NCBI GenBank assembly: GCA_964399735.1
Contig: CAYNSO010000002.1
Span: forward strand, 1 to 64,000
Reading direction: 5' to 3'
Source of the DNA: Fontivivens sp964399735
Lineage (GTDB): Bacteria; Zhuqueibacterota; Zhuqueibacteria; Residuimicrobiales; Krinioviventaceae
Length of the DNA: 64,000 nt
Shown here: one piece after another, positions 45,070 through 54,761 of the stretch
Layout of the letters: each line of letters begins with the position of its first letter
Position numbering within the stretch: the first letter of the stretch is position 1
Position numbers and translations under genes: made by a program
The notes under the pieces: model-generated
Seen by the model: the letters and a program-made list of their open reading frames with translations, nothing else
The model's database searches: none
Told to the model about the DNA's origin: nothing

Positions 45070-47805
45070 CTATTCCTCCGATAAAAGTTGCAAACTTGAT
45101 TGTAGTTTTTTCACACTCGATTCCCAATTTTCCTTCTTTTGTTGCTCTTTATCAATTACCTCTTTTGGCGCCCTTGCAACAAAATCGCGATTCAGTAATT
45201 TTTTTTGTAAACCGGCAAGTTGATTTTCCAGTCGATCAATTTCTTTTTGCAAACGATTTTTTTCTACTTGAACATCAATCAGCCCTTGCAGGGGCAAAAA
45301 CAATTCCAATCCCTGCACTACCGCGCTGGCACATAATTTTGGTCGTTTTGAATTATATGATATTGAACTGACTTTGGCCAGCTTGAAAACAGACATTTCA
45401 TTGGTGCGGAGTATTTCCAGCTTTTGCTTATCCTTGCTAATGATGATCAATTCGGCTTCTCTCATCGGGGGAACATTCATTTCACCACGAATGTTACGAA
45501 CAGCGCCAATGATCAGCTGTAACATTGTCATGTTATCTTCCACCACTTCATTAATGTATTGCTCCTGAAATTGTGGGTAAGGTTGTAACATGATGGATTT
45601 AATGGCAGAATCGGGTTGCAAGACAAAAGGTAAATTTTGCCAGATCTCTTCAGTAATAAATGGCATGAGTGGATGCAGTAACAGAACGATCTGTTCCAAA
45701 ATATGAACGGACACGGAACGGGCAATTTGTTGTTCACGAGGATTGTCCTGTGCATATAAACGGTTTTTTACCAGTTCAATATACCAGTCACAATACTCGG
45801 TCCAGATAAAGCTGTATAAGGTATGAGTAGCGTCATTGAGACGAAAATCAAGCATCGCCTTTTCAATGCCATTTATCGCACGATGCAAACGGGACAATAT
45901 CCACTGATCCATAAAATCCAGTTCTTCATCCCGAATTTCAGACATTTTTAAAACCGGCTGTTCTTCATCCAGGTTCATTAACACAAAACGGGCTGCGTTC
46001 CATAATTTGTTGCTAAATTTTTGACCCAATTCAACCAGGGTATGATCAAAGCGAATATCGCCACCCAAGGGCGTTAAATAAACCATAGTCAGGCGGACAG
46101 CATCAGCGCCATATGCAGGCACGCCAGCTTTATAGGACGAATTGTGGGCGGCAAATTCGCGGATTGTGTCTTTATCCACGCCGTCTATTAACCATAAAGG
46201 ATCAGGGGAATTTCCCAATGATTTGGACATTTTCCGTCCGCCCAGGTCACGTATCATACCGTTAAAATAAACATCCTTGAACGGTATATCACCCATGAAT
46301 TCCAGGGAGGCCATAATCATTCGCGCCACCCAGAAAAAGATAATATCAGGGCCGGTAACCAGGGTATCGGTGGGAAAGAATTTTTTCAGGTCGGGGGTTT
46401 GATAAGGCCAACCCAGGGTGCTGAATGGCCACAACCAGGATGAAAACCAGGTATCCAGTACATCGGTTTCCTGTGTTAAATTTACACTGCCGCAAGTTGA
46501 GCATTTTTGCGGCGTTTCCGTTGCTACAGTGATATGCCCCTGTTCACACGTCCAGGCGGGTATGCGGTGCCCCCACCATATCTGGCGGCTGATACACCAG
46601 TCACGAATGTTTTCCATCCAGTGGAAATATGTTTCTTCCCAGTGTCTGGGATAAAATTTGATTTTGCCTTCGCGGACAACGCGAATAGCCGGTCGGGCGA
46701 GCGGTTCCATTTTAACAAACCACTGCTCGGATAAAAAGGGTTCCACCACATCGTTGGAACGGTAACAACGCGGTACAGCGATTATCTTTTTTCGTTCCCC
46801 GCGCAACAACTCCAGGCCTTGCAAATCCTGTAAAATCTTTTTTCGCGCAGCAAAGCGATCTATTCCAGCATAGTTGCCGGCATTTTCATTCATTTTACCG
46901 TCAGCGCCGATTACGGAAATCTGTTCCAGGTTATGGCGCTGACCTACCGCAAAGTCGTTGAAATCATGGGCAGGAGTAATTTTCACAGCGCCGCTGCCCA
47001 GCTCCGGGTTGGCATGTTCATCGGCAATGATGGGAATTTGACGATTGGCAAGAGGCAACCTTACCATTTTCCCAATCAAAGAACGATACCGATCATCATC
47101 CGGGTGGACGGCCACGGCTGTATCGCCCAGCATTGTTTCAGGCCGGGTTGTAACAACCACAATTTCACCGCTGCCGTCGGCAAGAGGATAGGCAATATCC
47201 CAAAACATACCCTCTTCTTCCACATTATTTACTTCTTCATCGGCAAGAGCGGTGTGACAGCGCGGACACCAGTTAATAAGGCGGCGGCCCTTATAGATAT
47301 AACCTTTATGATACAACCGCACAAACACTTCACGGACAGCCCGGCTGAGTTCATCATCCATGGTGAAACATTCACGATCCCAGTCACAGGCGGCGCCCAG
47401 TTTACGTAATTGTTTGAATATAATACCGCCGTATTTATGCCGCCAGTCCCACACTCTTTCCAAAAACTTTTCTCGCCCCAGTTTATGACGGTCTGTATCC
47501 TCAAGAGCAATTGCGGCTTCCACTTTATTTTGCGTGGCAATACCGGCATGATCAGTGCCCGGCATCCATAAAGTTTCATAGCCCTGCATCTTTTTCCAAC
47601 GGATCAATAAATCCTGAATTGTATTATTTAAAATATGCCCCATTGTCAACATACCGGTAACGTTAGGCGGCGGTATTACAATTGTGTAATGCGGACGCTG
47701 ACTGGCAACATCAGCATGAAATAATTTATTTTCTTCCCAAAATTTATACCATTTATTTTCAACCTTGAGCGGATCATACACTTTATCCAATTCACGTAAA
47801 CTCAT
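45070..47805 (-). CDS. valS: valyl-tRNA synthetase
   Basis: Class I synthetase that charges tRNA-Val; 911 aa, normal length. The HIGH motif reads PPPNVTGMLTMGHILN, with Thr where most ValS have the first His; I recall this TMGH form from Chlorobiota/Bacteroidota-type enzymes. The editing domain follows (VVTTRPETMLGDTAVAVHPDD), then zinc-knuckle-like Cys pairs (CEQGH, CSTCG), the KMSKS loop (GGRKMSKSLGNSPDP), the anticodon-binding domain and the C-terminal coiled coil (about 840-911), which is typical of ValS. GGAG precedes the ATG. I looked for a T-box in the 197-base upstream gap and saw none. Confidence 0.98.
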   Translation of the reverse strand: MSLRELDKVYDPLKVENKWYKFWEENKLFHADVASQRPHYTIVIPPPNVTGMLTMGHILNNTIQDLLIRWKKMQGYETLWMPGTDHAGIATQNKVEAAIALEDTDRHKLGREKFLERVWDWRHKYGGIIFKQLRKLGAACDWDRECFTMDDELSRAVREVFVRLYHKGYIYKGRRLINWCPRCHTALADEEVNNVEEEGMFWDIAYPLADGSGEIVVVTTRPETMLGDTAVAVHPDDDRYRSLIGKMVRLPLANRQIPIIADEHANPELGSGAVKITPAHDFNDFAVGQRHNLEQISVIGADGKMNENAGNYAGIDRFAARKKILQDLQGLELLRGERKKIIAVPRCYRSNDVVEPFLSEQWFVKMEPLARPAIRVVREGKIKFYPRHWEETYFHWMENIRDWCISRQIWWGHRIPAWTCEQGHITVATETPQKCSTCGSVNLTQETDVLDTWFSSWLWPFSTLGWPYQTPDLKKFFPTDTLVTGPDIIFFWVARMIMASLEFMGDIPFKDVYFNGMIRDLGGRKMSKSLGNSPDPLWLIDGVDKDTIREFAAHNSSYKAGVPAYGADAVRLTMVYLTPLGGDIRFDHTLVELGQKFSNKLWNAARFVLMNLDEEQPVLKMSEIRDEELDFMDQWILSRLHRAINGIEKAMLDFRLNDATHTLYSFIWTEYCDWYIELVKNRLYAQDNPREQQIARSVSVHILEQIVLLLHPLMPFITEEIWQNLPFVLQPDSAIKSIMLQPYPQFQEQYINEVVEDNMTMLQLIIGAVRNIRGEMNVPPMREAELIIISKDKQKLEILRTNEMSVFKLAKVSSISYNSKRPKLCASAVVQGLELFLPLQGLIDVQVEKNRLQKEIDRLENQLAGLQKKLLNRDFVARAPKEVIDKEQQKKENWESSVKKLQSSLQLLSEE

Positions 47806-48002
47806 ACAGTTCTCTCTCCAAAAGCAATCAAACTACCTGCACCGGGTCGGGTGATTAAACCGGGTTTATTAAAAACTTTATAAATGTAAATCATTATAGT
47901 TTATAAATATAGCAAAACATGATAAAATAGTCAATGAAATAGTCAATTCTTAAAGGCGTTTCAAGCGAATTGATTTTTTGTAATGGAATACCGGAATGAA
48001 CT

Positions 48003-48242
48003 CTAGTCGAATAAATCCCCCTGCATACCGGAGCGGGCGCTTAATTCTTGTTTTAATTCCCCAATCCTCTCTTCCAGCGCTTCAATAATCAGTAATTGAT
48101 CCCCGGATACCAGTTTGCAATTAAATTCCTGTTCAATTGCCTTGAGGGTTTCATCAATTTGCCGCGACTTGTATTGCAACTGCTGTATATCTTTAATTTT
48201 CGCCCAGTATTTTTGCCAGTCGGGCAATGTTTTATATTGCAT
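48003..48242 (-). CDS. small coiled-coil protein of unknown function
   Basis: A 79 aa, mostly helical and charged protein; heptad-like stretches occur around QLQYKSRQIDETLKAIEQEF and IIEALEERIGELKQELSA. A strong ribosome-binding site (AAGGAG, five bases before the ATG) supports it as a real gene. No family recognised. It lies 59 bp after the M23 peptidase gene and before valS, and ends in GDLFD, an acidic tail. Confidence 0.7.
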   Translation of the reverse strand: MQYKTLPDWQKYWAKIKDIQQLQYKSRQIDETLKAIEQEFNCKLVSGDQLLIIEALEERIGELKQELSARSGMQGDLFD

Positions 48243-48301
48243 AGTTGCTCCTTGTTTCTATAAACTGATACCCGTATATATAATTCACCATCATAATAAT
48301 A

Positions 48302-50407
48302 TTAATCAACCCAAAAGATATTTTTTTGGCTTGAAGTATTCCCGCAATTGTCTTTCAGGAATAATTCCAGGGTATGCTGTCCTTTTAGTAACGCCTTGCG
48401 CATTTTATATGTTAATGATAAATGTTCCGGATCATATTCTGCAATGACCGGCACACCATCCAGTAAAAGCTGCATATTATCTTCTCCCTGTATACCGGAA
48501 AGCATATCTCTAAAAACCGCCCGTAATTGCGGATAAGCATTTTGCAAATGAGCATTATTTTGCGGAGATAAAGAGATAATTTCCGGAGGCACATCATCAA
48601 TTAAAAGTGCATGTGTGCCAAAGGTGCCAACATATCCACCCACAGTTTTGGAGTATTCATCCAATAATTTACCAAAATAAACCCACTTTTGGCTGGAATT
48701 TAGATAATAGATACCGAGTTTTCGTGGATTGGTTACTGTACTATCATATCTTATTTTTATAGTCGCTCCTTTATTCAAGGGGACATCTCCGGGGTCAACA
48801 CGATAGATATTACTGGCAAACTTCCAAACGTCGCTACCAGGATTGGTTAACCGGGTTATACGAACAAAAATAGTTTTGAATAATGAATTGGCAGAAAATT
48901 CCAGCTGGCACAGTTCGTCATCACTAGAAACAGTTTTTGACTGGTTTTTTAAAACAGGTTGAAAAAAGAATGGCGTTGTTTGCCGCAACGTTTGCTCCTC
49001 AATAAAAGAGGTAACGCTGATCAGCAACGGTGAATAACTGTAATTATCAAGAGCAACACAACCGATCAGTTTACCGTTTTTGCGGATCAGAGGCATTTTC
49101 TTTCCCGGCGTTCCGGCAAAATGATAAAATGCAGATACCTGACCCGGCAGTGATATAATGGGTGTGAACTCGAATCGGACATAATTATCATAATATTCCG
49201 GGGTGATGGTAAACAGGGTCGTATCGGTAACTGCCCACAAATCTTGCCATGGGTCATATTGAACCGGTTTTTGATCTTTTGCTGATTCGTTATAAACAGG
49301 CGCAACTGACTGTATCTTGCCTGAAACTTGGGAAGTGTTACCCCAATAATCCTGGGCAAGTATGCAGAAGGAATGATCTTTACCGGTAAAAACCCGGGCG
49401 CCGCTGGACAAATTTAATAAAATGCTGTCAGGTTGATTTTGAAAATAAAGGGTTCCATAGTCGCTGGTTTTTTTTGCATAAAACGGCAAAGAGTTACCAT
49501 CTTCCAGGTATAATTTGTAATAATTGCCGCGACCGTTTTGTGCCAGTCGGAATTCACGATCCAGTACCGCGTGGTTGTTATCATCATAGGAAAATTTGTC
49601 ATACGTAGATGAAAAAACCAATTCATCGTTAATATAGAGTTCATTTTTATAGGTGCCAAACTTGTTGGTAATATTTTCCATAGTATCAAAAGCCGACAAG
49701 CCAAAACCGACCAGGCCGCTTAACGAAAGCGGCTGTTCAATTATATACTGTCCGCTGCCAATATTTTGCACAGACAGGACAACAGGTTTCCAGTCATTAT
49801 TTACTGTGGAGGAGGCATTTAGCGGAGTTATCGAAATTTTGGTAATTACCGGGGCGGCGTTATCAGCAACGACATAGCCACGTAAAAAAGGATTGATCGG
49901 GCGTTCATTTGCGTCGCGTAATTCAAAATGTAAATGGGGAAAACCAACGCCGGTTTGCCCGGTGTAACCAAGGAAATCACCCTGTTTATAACGGAACTGG
50001 TTCAAAGATAAAAATAATTGAATGCTATAGCGCCCTCGTTTTTCCTGTTCAGCCCAGATATAATCTTCCAGTTCCTTACAAAAGCCATCCAGATGTGCAT
50101 AAACAACTGTTTCGCCACTATCCAGGGTCAGGTATAATGACTTTCCATAACCAAAAGGTGAAACACGCAACCGTGAAATATAACCATCCGCAATTGCAAA
50201 AATTTTATAACCGGTTTTCCCCCAGGTTTTTATATCTATGCCGGCATGAAACCGTCCGGGGCGATATTCGGCAAAGGTAGAGGTTAGCGCCCGGCTGGCG
50301 TCAGTTGGCCAAATATAATCCTGGCCTTTTAAGGTATTGCCGGGAATAACTGTTATCAATAATAATATAATTAAATACAACAAGGAAATAATTTTACTAC
50401 ACTTCAT
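48302..50407 (-). CDS. secreted M23 (LytM-type) metallopeptidase with large C-terminal region
   Basis: Peptidoglycan-hydrolase-like protein of 701 aa with a signal peptide (SLLYLIILLLITVIPGNTLKG). The M23 domain lies at once behind it: FHAGIDIK supplies His54 and Asp58, VVYAHLDG His105 and PHLHFE His158/His160, so all zinc and catalytic positions are present. The domain is interrupted by a helical insert (about 108-135). Residues 180-701 look like several beta-sandwich repeats (PVITKISITPLN, PEIISLSPQNNAHLQ), probably for wall or protein binding. The start overlaps the stop of the GT gene (ATGA). Confidence 0.9.
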   Translation of the reverse strand: MKCSKIISLLYLIILLLITVIPGNTLKGQDYIWPTDASRALTSTFAEYRPGRFHAGIDIKTWGKTGYKIFAIADGYISRLRVSPFGYGKSLYLTLDSGETVVYAHLDGFCKELEDYIWAEQEKRGRYSIQLFLSLNQFRYKQGDFLGYTGQTGVGFPHLHFELRDANERPINPFLRGYVVADNAAPVITKISITPLNASSTVNNDWKPVVLSVQNIGSGQYIIEQPLSLSGLVGFGLSAFDTMENITNKFGTYKNELYINDELVFSSTYDKFSYDDNNHAVLDREFRLAQNGRGNYYKLYLEDGNSLPFYAKKTSDYGTLYFQNQPDSILLNLSSGARVFTGKDHSFCILAQDYWGNTSQVSGKIQSVAPVYNESAKDQKPVQYDPWQDLWAVTDTTLFTITPEYYDNYVRFEFTPIISLPGQVSAFYHFAGTPGKKMPLIRKNGKLIGCVALDNYSYSPLLISVTSFIEEQTLRQTTPFFFQPVLKNQSKTVSSDDELCQLEFSANSLFKTIFVRITRLTNPGSDVWKFASNIYRVDPGDVPLNKGATIKIRYDSTVTNPRKLGIYYLNSSQKWVYFGKLLDEYSKTVGGYVGTFGTHALLIDDVPPEIISLSPQNNAHLQNAYPQLRAVFRDMLSGIQGEDNMQLLLDGVPVIAEYDPEHLSLTYKMRKALLKGQHTLELFLKDNCGNTSSQKNIFWVD

Positions 50408-51690
50408 GATTTCAATCCATTAAAAATATTTGCCAACTTTTCCGTTTGTGTTTTTCGGTTAAACTGTTCAATAAATGCCAAATCGCCAGGTAATATTTGC
50501 AAATTGGTTGACATAAGGTCATGCAAAGCATCAGCGATTTCTTCAGGTTTATCAATAGACAAGAACCTGGCCATGCTATATTTTTGTAATAGCTCACTGG
50601 TGTCTTTAACATTACTAATTCCCAAAATTGGCTTTTGCGCACCAAAATATTCAAAGATTTTACCAGGAATAAAAGTATCCCGGTCGTTACCGGTGGCCAG
50701 AAGCAGCAATGCGTCAGCGTTAACAACATATTGAAGCGCCTGGTTATGAGGTTTAAAACCAATAATTTCAACAAGATCGTCAAGACTGTTCTTGTGCACC
50801 ATATCAGCCAGTTTTCCAGAGGCATCATGACCAACAAACTGTATTCTAAGCTGTTTCCAGCTGACCGGATACTTTATTTTAAAAAGCAATAACGCTTTGA
50901 ACAGGCTGGCAGGATCGCTGAATCTTGATATTACACCACAATAACACAAAGTGAAACAATGCTTGTCGGGCGATTTACTGACCGGAGGATAATCTGCAAT
51001 ATCGTAACCATTGGTTATAATATGAAATTTATCGGTTGTGACGGTTTTATCAAGAAAAGTAGAGCGGATGCCGGGTGAAGCGCAAATAACAGCATCGGCG
51101 CCGGCAAGAACAGCTTTTTGCAGTCTGTGGTTAAACCAGCGGTGAATGCGGGTTGGTTCAAAAACAACATGCCCGCCAGCCCAGTCATCACGAAAATCAG
51201 CTACCCATTTCAATCCATATTTTGCGGCAAGTTTTTTCCCCACCAGATGGGTGGAATGCGGCGGCGAACTAGTCAGCACAACATCAAACTTTTCGCCATG
51301 CAGCAGTCTGGTTATTGATTTATATAATAGCGGATTCCATAACACCTTGCTGTCCGGTATAAGAAAAAAAGAAAACAACTTTTGATTGATGAACTGAAGC
51401 AGTTTTCCCGGATTTGTTGATCCGGTGTTCTGTGCTGCCACAGGTTTATTCTGGCGCTTAAATTTCATTAATAAACGCTGCGGGTCCCACGAATCGGTGC
51501 GAATCACGCGGACGCGCGCAAGGTCGCTTGATAAAGACTCATCTTGTGCCAGGTAAACAATCGGCTGCACAGTCACAACAGTGGGCTGCCAGCCAAATTC
51601 AGGTAAATACCTGGCAAATTTAGCCATCCGCTGGGTTCCACCCAACCCTAATGGGGGAAAATAATATGATAAAATTAATACTTTGGTCAT
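50404..51690 (-). CDS. glycosyltransferase family 4-like protein
   Basis: GT-B transferase of about 428 aa. The N-terminal domain starts TKVLILSYYFPPLGLGGTQRM and the C-terminal domain has LCYCGVISRFSDP, a VGHDASGK stretch and LLATGNDRDTFIPGKIFEYFGAQKP, the EYF-type end typical of this GT4 branch. The donor is unknown. The frame extends nine codons upstream to a TTG, but GGAA lies close before the ATG at 51690, giving the usual start. It overlaps the M23 gene by four bases, which suggests linked expression. Confidence 0.9.
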   Translation of the reverse strand: MTKVLILSYYFPPLGLGGTQRMAKFARYLPEFGWQPTVVTVQPIVYLAQDESLSSDLARVRVIRTDSWDPQRLLMKFKRQNKPVAAQNTGSTNPGKLLQFINQKLFSFFLIPDSKVLWNPLLYKSITRLLHGEKFDVVLTSSPPHSTHLVGKKLAAKYGLKWVADFRDDWAGGHVVFEPTRIHRWFNHRLQKAVLAGADAVICASPGIRSTFLDKTVTTDKFHIITNGYDIADYPPVSKSPDKHCFTLCYCGVISRFSDPASLFKALLLFKIKYPVSWKQLRIQFVGHDASGKLADMVHKNSLDDLVEIIGFKPHNQALQYVVNADALLLLATGNDRDTFIPGKIFEYFGAQKPILGISNVKDTSELLQKYSMARFLSIDKPEEIADALHDLMSTNLQILPGDLAFIEQFNRKTQTEKLANIFNGLKS

Positions 51691-51787
51691 CAGTTCCAAA
51701 CATGCAAAATCAGTCAAACAAGGATTGCTTTGATTAAATTAAGTAAAAAAACCGAGGAAAGCAAGGACAGGAGACAACAGGGGTAAT

Positions 51788-52537
51788 TTATAGCAAATAA
51801 TCTTTTTTCACTCGTTTCATGCTGTTAAATATGTTATCCCGGGAGCCATAAAAATCTTGATCAATTTTGTTTATCAATTCCTTGATATACTGCCGTTTTG
51901 AATTTCCGCTTGAAGGACATTGCTGATCAAAAACGGGAACAGCGAGCGTTCCGGCCAGTTGCTTGATGAGAGATTCCTCCATAAAAACCATGGGGCGAAT
52001 AATAACATACTTGCCCTGGTGAACCGGCAAAACCGGCGTCATGGTGCTGATTTCCCGTCCGAATATCATATTCAATAATAGTGTTTCAACAATATCATCC
52101 TTGTGATGAGCAAAAACGATTTTATTACAATGCAATTTTTCGGCAGTGGCAAAAATATGCTTGCGACGGATGCGTGAACAGAGAAAGCAGGGATTTTCCA
52201 GGTTTTGCGGGCTGTGTGAATATGGGCCAATATCAGTTTTGATGATTGTGCCGTTGATCTGTAGAAGAGTAAAATAATTTTGCATGATTTCGCACCGTTG
52301 CTCGGCGTTATCAGCAAAACCCATTTCAACATACAGGGCAAATAACTGCAAATCGGACGCAAAAATAGTGTAACGTTTACTCAACAAACGCAAGAGCAAC
52401 ATGGAATCGGCGCCCCCGGAAACGCAAATCAATATTTTGTCCCCCGCGGCCAGCATTTTATATTCCCAAATTGCTTTATCAAGGCGTGCAATTATTTGTT
52501 TCTCCAGGGTAGTTGCGGTGAAATGATTACTTTTCAT
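51788..52537 (-). CDS. TtcA-like tRNA 2-thiolation PP-loop ATPase
   Basis: PP-loop ATPase of 249 aa. SGGADS (40-45) is the ATP pyrophosphatase loop, and three cysteines, Cys117 and Cys120 in CFLC and Cys207 in DQQCPSS, sit where TtcA enzymes hold a 4Fe-4S cluster for sulfur transfer to cytidine 32 of tRNA. AHHKDDIVETLLLN and RPMVF follow TtcA order. TtcA usually has SGGKDS; the Ala here is a variant. The ATG at 52537 has GAGG nine bases upstream; the frame extends five codons to a TTG. It lies 47 bp after the TPR protein gene. Confidence 0.85.
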   Translation of the reverse strand: MKSNHFTATTLEKQIIARLDKAIWEYKMLAAGDKILICVSGGADSMLLLRLLSKRYTIFASDLQLFALYVEMGFADNAEQRCEIMQNYFTLLQINGTIIKTDIGPYSHSPQNLENPCFLCSRIRRKHIFATAEKLHCNKIVFAHHKDDIVETLLLNMIFGREISTMTPVLPVHQGKYVIIRPMVFMEESLIKQLAGTLAVPVFDQQCPSSGNSKRQYIKELINKIDQDFYGSRDNIFNSMKRVKKDYLL

Positions 52538-52584
52538 AATTAAAATCCTCAACCACCCAATGAAAAACTGACAAAAGAGGATAA

Positions 52585-54645
52585 CTACTTTTTAATGGCA
52601 TTTTCCAGTTTCTTTAAAAATTCATTTGCCATTTTTCGGCCACCGTGTACAGCGCCATTGGATAAATCAATGCCTTTTTTTACTTCTTTATACCCTGCTT
52701 CAACTTTGCCTTCTTTCAGGTGGGCTAATCCCTTTCGATATACAAATTCAGCAATTTTGGGTTGTGCTTTAGCCAGAGTTGCGCGCTCCAGGCCAACGTC
52801 ATAACATTTTTGAGCATCGATCCAGTTTTGATTGACCGCTTCAAGATCGCCAAGATAACGATATAAATCATAAAAATCTTCTACGGCAGTCAGCTTTTCG
52901 CTTTTTTCCAGGGTTGCATATAGTAATGTTTGCGCTTCAGAGTATTCATGATTTTTAAAATGAATAATTCCCAATTTTAAATCAATAACCACCAGTTCAT
53001 CATGCTGATCGCCCAACATTTCGTAATAATTTTTTGCGTTTAGCAGATACTGTTGTGCTTCAGAGTAATTATTGCCTTTAAAACCGGCCTGCCCCAAAGC
53101 AAACTGCGCCTGAGCAATATCCGGTTCGCTGAATAACTCTTCTGCGCGGGCAAGGTACAGGGTATTATAATCGACGGCTTTTTCCAGTTCGCCGGTTTCG
53201 GCCAGCAGTTTGGCAATTTTTTGATATATTTGCATAGCCGTATACTTTTCATTCACTGTGTTATACAGATATGCACTGCTTTCATAATAATTTATAGCCA
53301 GTTTGGGAGACTGGTTCAACTCGGCAATTAATCCAAGGTTATAATTAACTGCGGCTACGGTAATACTATCATCTTTTATATTATAAACTTTTAACACATT
53401 TTCATAAGCGCGTTTGGCAACAGTGTAATTTTTCAACATTGTTGCTGTTTGAGCTGTTCCGAGCAAACTGAGTATCATTCCCTGATAATCAGAATTACTT
53501 GAAAAAATGTTGTTTACCTTGTTAAAAAGCGGTTCCGCCATAATATATTGACCGGTTTGCATATAAAAACCAGCATAATTAAGACCCACCCACGCGCTGG
53601 CAAGGGAATTGGCCGGCAATTGGTTGTAAAGCAGGATATAATAATTATTAATTTTTTCAGAACCACTCGACGTTTCTGATTTTTGGGCTGCCCATTCATG
53701 ATGCAATAGCGCCAGTTTACGTAAAAAAATCGGCATTATTTCAATCTGCTTATAATCAATATTCTTGTTAAAAAGCATTTCTCCCAGATGTTCCATGGAA
53801 GGATTTTCTCCTGCAAACTCGTAACAAACAAGCTGTTCATTTGCCGTCAGGCATGGGTACTCGACATGAATAGCAGGCTTGTTGTTCTCCATATACGGGA
53901 ATATCAAAGTTAAACGATAATCCATCAAACCAACCGGATCCGGCGCAAAACTCATGGCGAACTGGGCGCCGGTCAAGGTACACATTTGACTGGCAAGCTC
54001 GCAATCAAGAGTTTTTATCATTTTAATACGCAATGGTTTGGATTGTGCAGGTAATACTTGAGAGTAATATTTCTGCAAACTGTAAAGATTGGCTCGGATA
54101 AAATCTCGCTCCATTTCATTGGTTATTATTATAATGCCATATTCATTGGTTTGAAAAGGATATCCATAGATAGTGAATTTATTTTTGAGTTGCTCTATCA
54201 ATCCACCAAGATAAAATTGAACCAGTCGTTCAGGTTTTGTGGCGTCAAGTTCGCTTTTATCAATAACATATTTATCAATTGTAACACCGGACGGGAATTC
54301 AAGAGTATTTATATACATGTTTCCCTGCTGTTGTGATAAAAGCATAACAATATCAAGGTGTAATGTTTGATTCAATTCAGACAAGTGTAACGGCTCAAAA
54401 GTATCTGGAAAAATTGAGGTTAAAACCAGTGAACTTTTTGCTTGTAATTCGTTTTGATCCATAACGATAAAAGAATCATTTAAAGTAAATTCTTTAATTA
54501 TTATATTATAAACCTGGTCAAAAACAGGGTTAATCTGATCTTGTTCCCATTCTTTAACGATAACAATTTTTCGCTGCGCGGCCTGGGTTTGTGCACTGGT
54601 AACAAACAAAAACACGAACATCAGGATAATATGCCAATTACGCAT
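52585..54645 (-). CDS. secreted TPR-repeat protein
   Basis: Exported protein of 686 aa: a signal peptide (WHIILMFVFLFVTSAQTQA) is followed by a mixed alpha/beta region (25-330) of unknown function. At least six tetratricopeptide-like units fill 340-680, for example SAWVGLNYAGFYMQTGQYI, AVNYNLGLIAELNQSPKLAI and DLYRYLGDLEAVNQNW. TPRs bind partner proteins; nothing here names the partner. AAGGAG lies six bases before the ATG. The gene stands 107 bp downstream of the proposed dinB terminator (or 117 bp from the dinB stop). Confidence 0.85.
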   Translation of the reverse strand: MRNWHIILMFVFLFVTSAQTQAAQRKIVIVKEWEQDQINPVFDQVYNIIIKEFTLNDSFIVMDQNELQAKSSLVLTSIFPDTFEPLHLSELNQTLHLDIVMLLSQQQGNMYINTLEFPSGVTIDKYVIDKSELDATKPERLVQFYLGGLIEQLKNKFTIYGYPFQTNEYGIIIITNEMERDFIRANLYSLQKYYSQVLPAQSKPLRIKMIKTLDCELASQMCTLTGAQFAMSFAPDPVGLMDYRLTLIFPYMENNKPAIHVEYPCLTANEQLVCYEFAGENPSMEHLGEMLFNKNIDYKQIEIMPIFLRKLALLHHEWAAQKSETSSGSEKINNYYILLYNQLPANSLASAWVGLNYAGFYMQTGQYIMAEPLFNKVNNIFSSNSDYQGMILSLLGTAQTATMLKNYTVAKRAYENVLKVYNIKDDSITVAAVNYNLGLIAELNQSPKLAINYYESSAYLYNTVNEKYTAMQIYQKIAKLLAETGELEKAVDYNTLYLARAEELFSEPDIAQAQFALGQAGFKGNNYSEAQQYLLNAKNYYEMLGDQHDELVVIDLKLGIIHFKNHEYSEAQTLLYATLEKSEKLTAVEDFYDLYRYLGDLEAVNQNWIDAQKCYDVGLERATLAKAQPKIAEFVYRKGLAHLKEGKVEAGYKEVKKGIDLSNGAVHGGRKMANEFLKKLENAIKK

Positions 54646-54675
54646 TACAAACTCCTTTTTAAAATTTGATTACCG

Positions 54676-54699
54676 AAAAACCCTGCTCAACAGGGTTTT
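54676..54699 (-). terminator. intrinsic terminator of dinB
   Basis: AAAACCCTG (54677-54685) pairs perfectly with CAGGGTTTT (54691-54699) around a five-base loop; on the minus strand the stem is followed by T then CGG, with the T-run built from its 3' arm. It lies about 63 bases past the dinB stop. Confidence 0.75.
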
Positions 54700-54761
54700 G
54701 TTTAGCTGTATACATGAAAAAATTACTAGTGATACATTACAAACGCCGCAATTTGCCCAAA

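Noticed and set aside
45070..47805. Thr in place of the first His of the ValS HIGH motif as a defect
   Set aside because: The TMGH form occurs, as far as I recall, in ValS of related phyla, and all other motifs are intact.
47806..48002. T-box or other amino-acid riboswitch before valS
   Set aside because: The gap lacks the conserved T-box bulge sequence and any intrinsic terminator in the right place.
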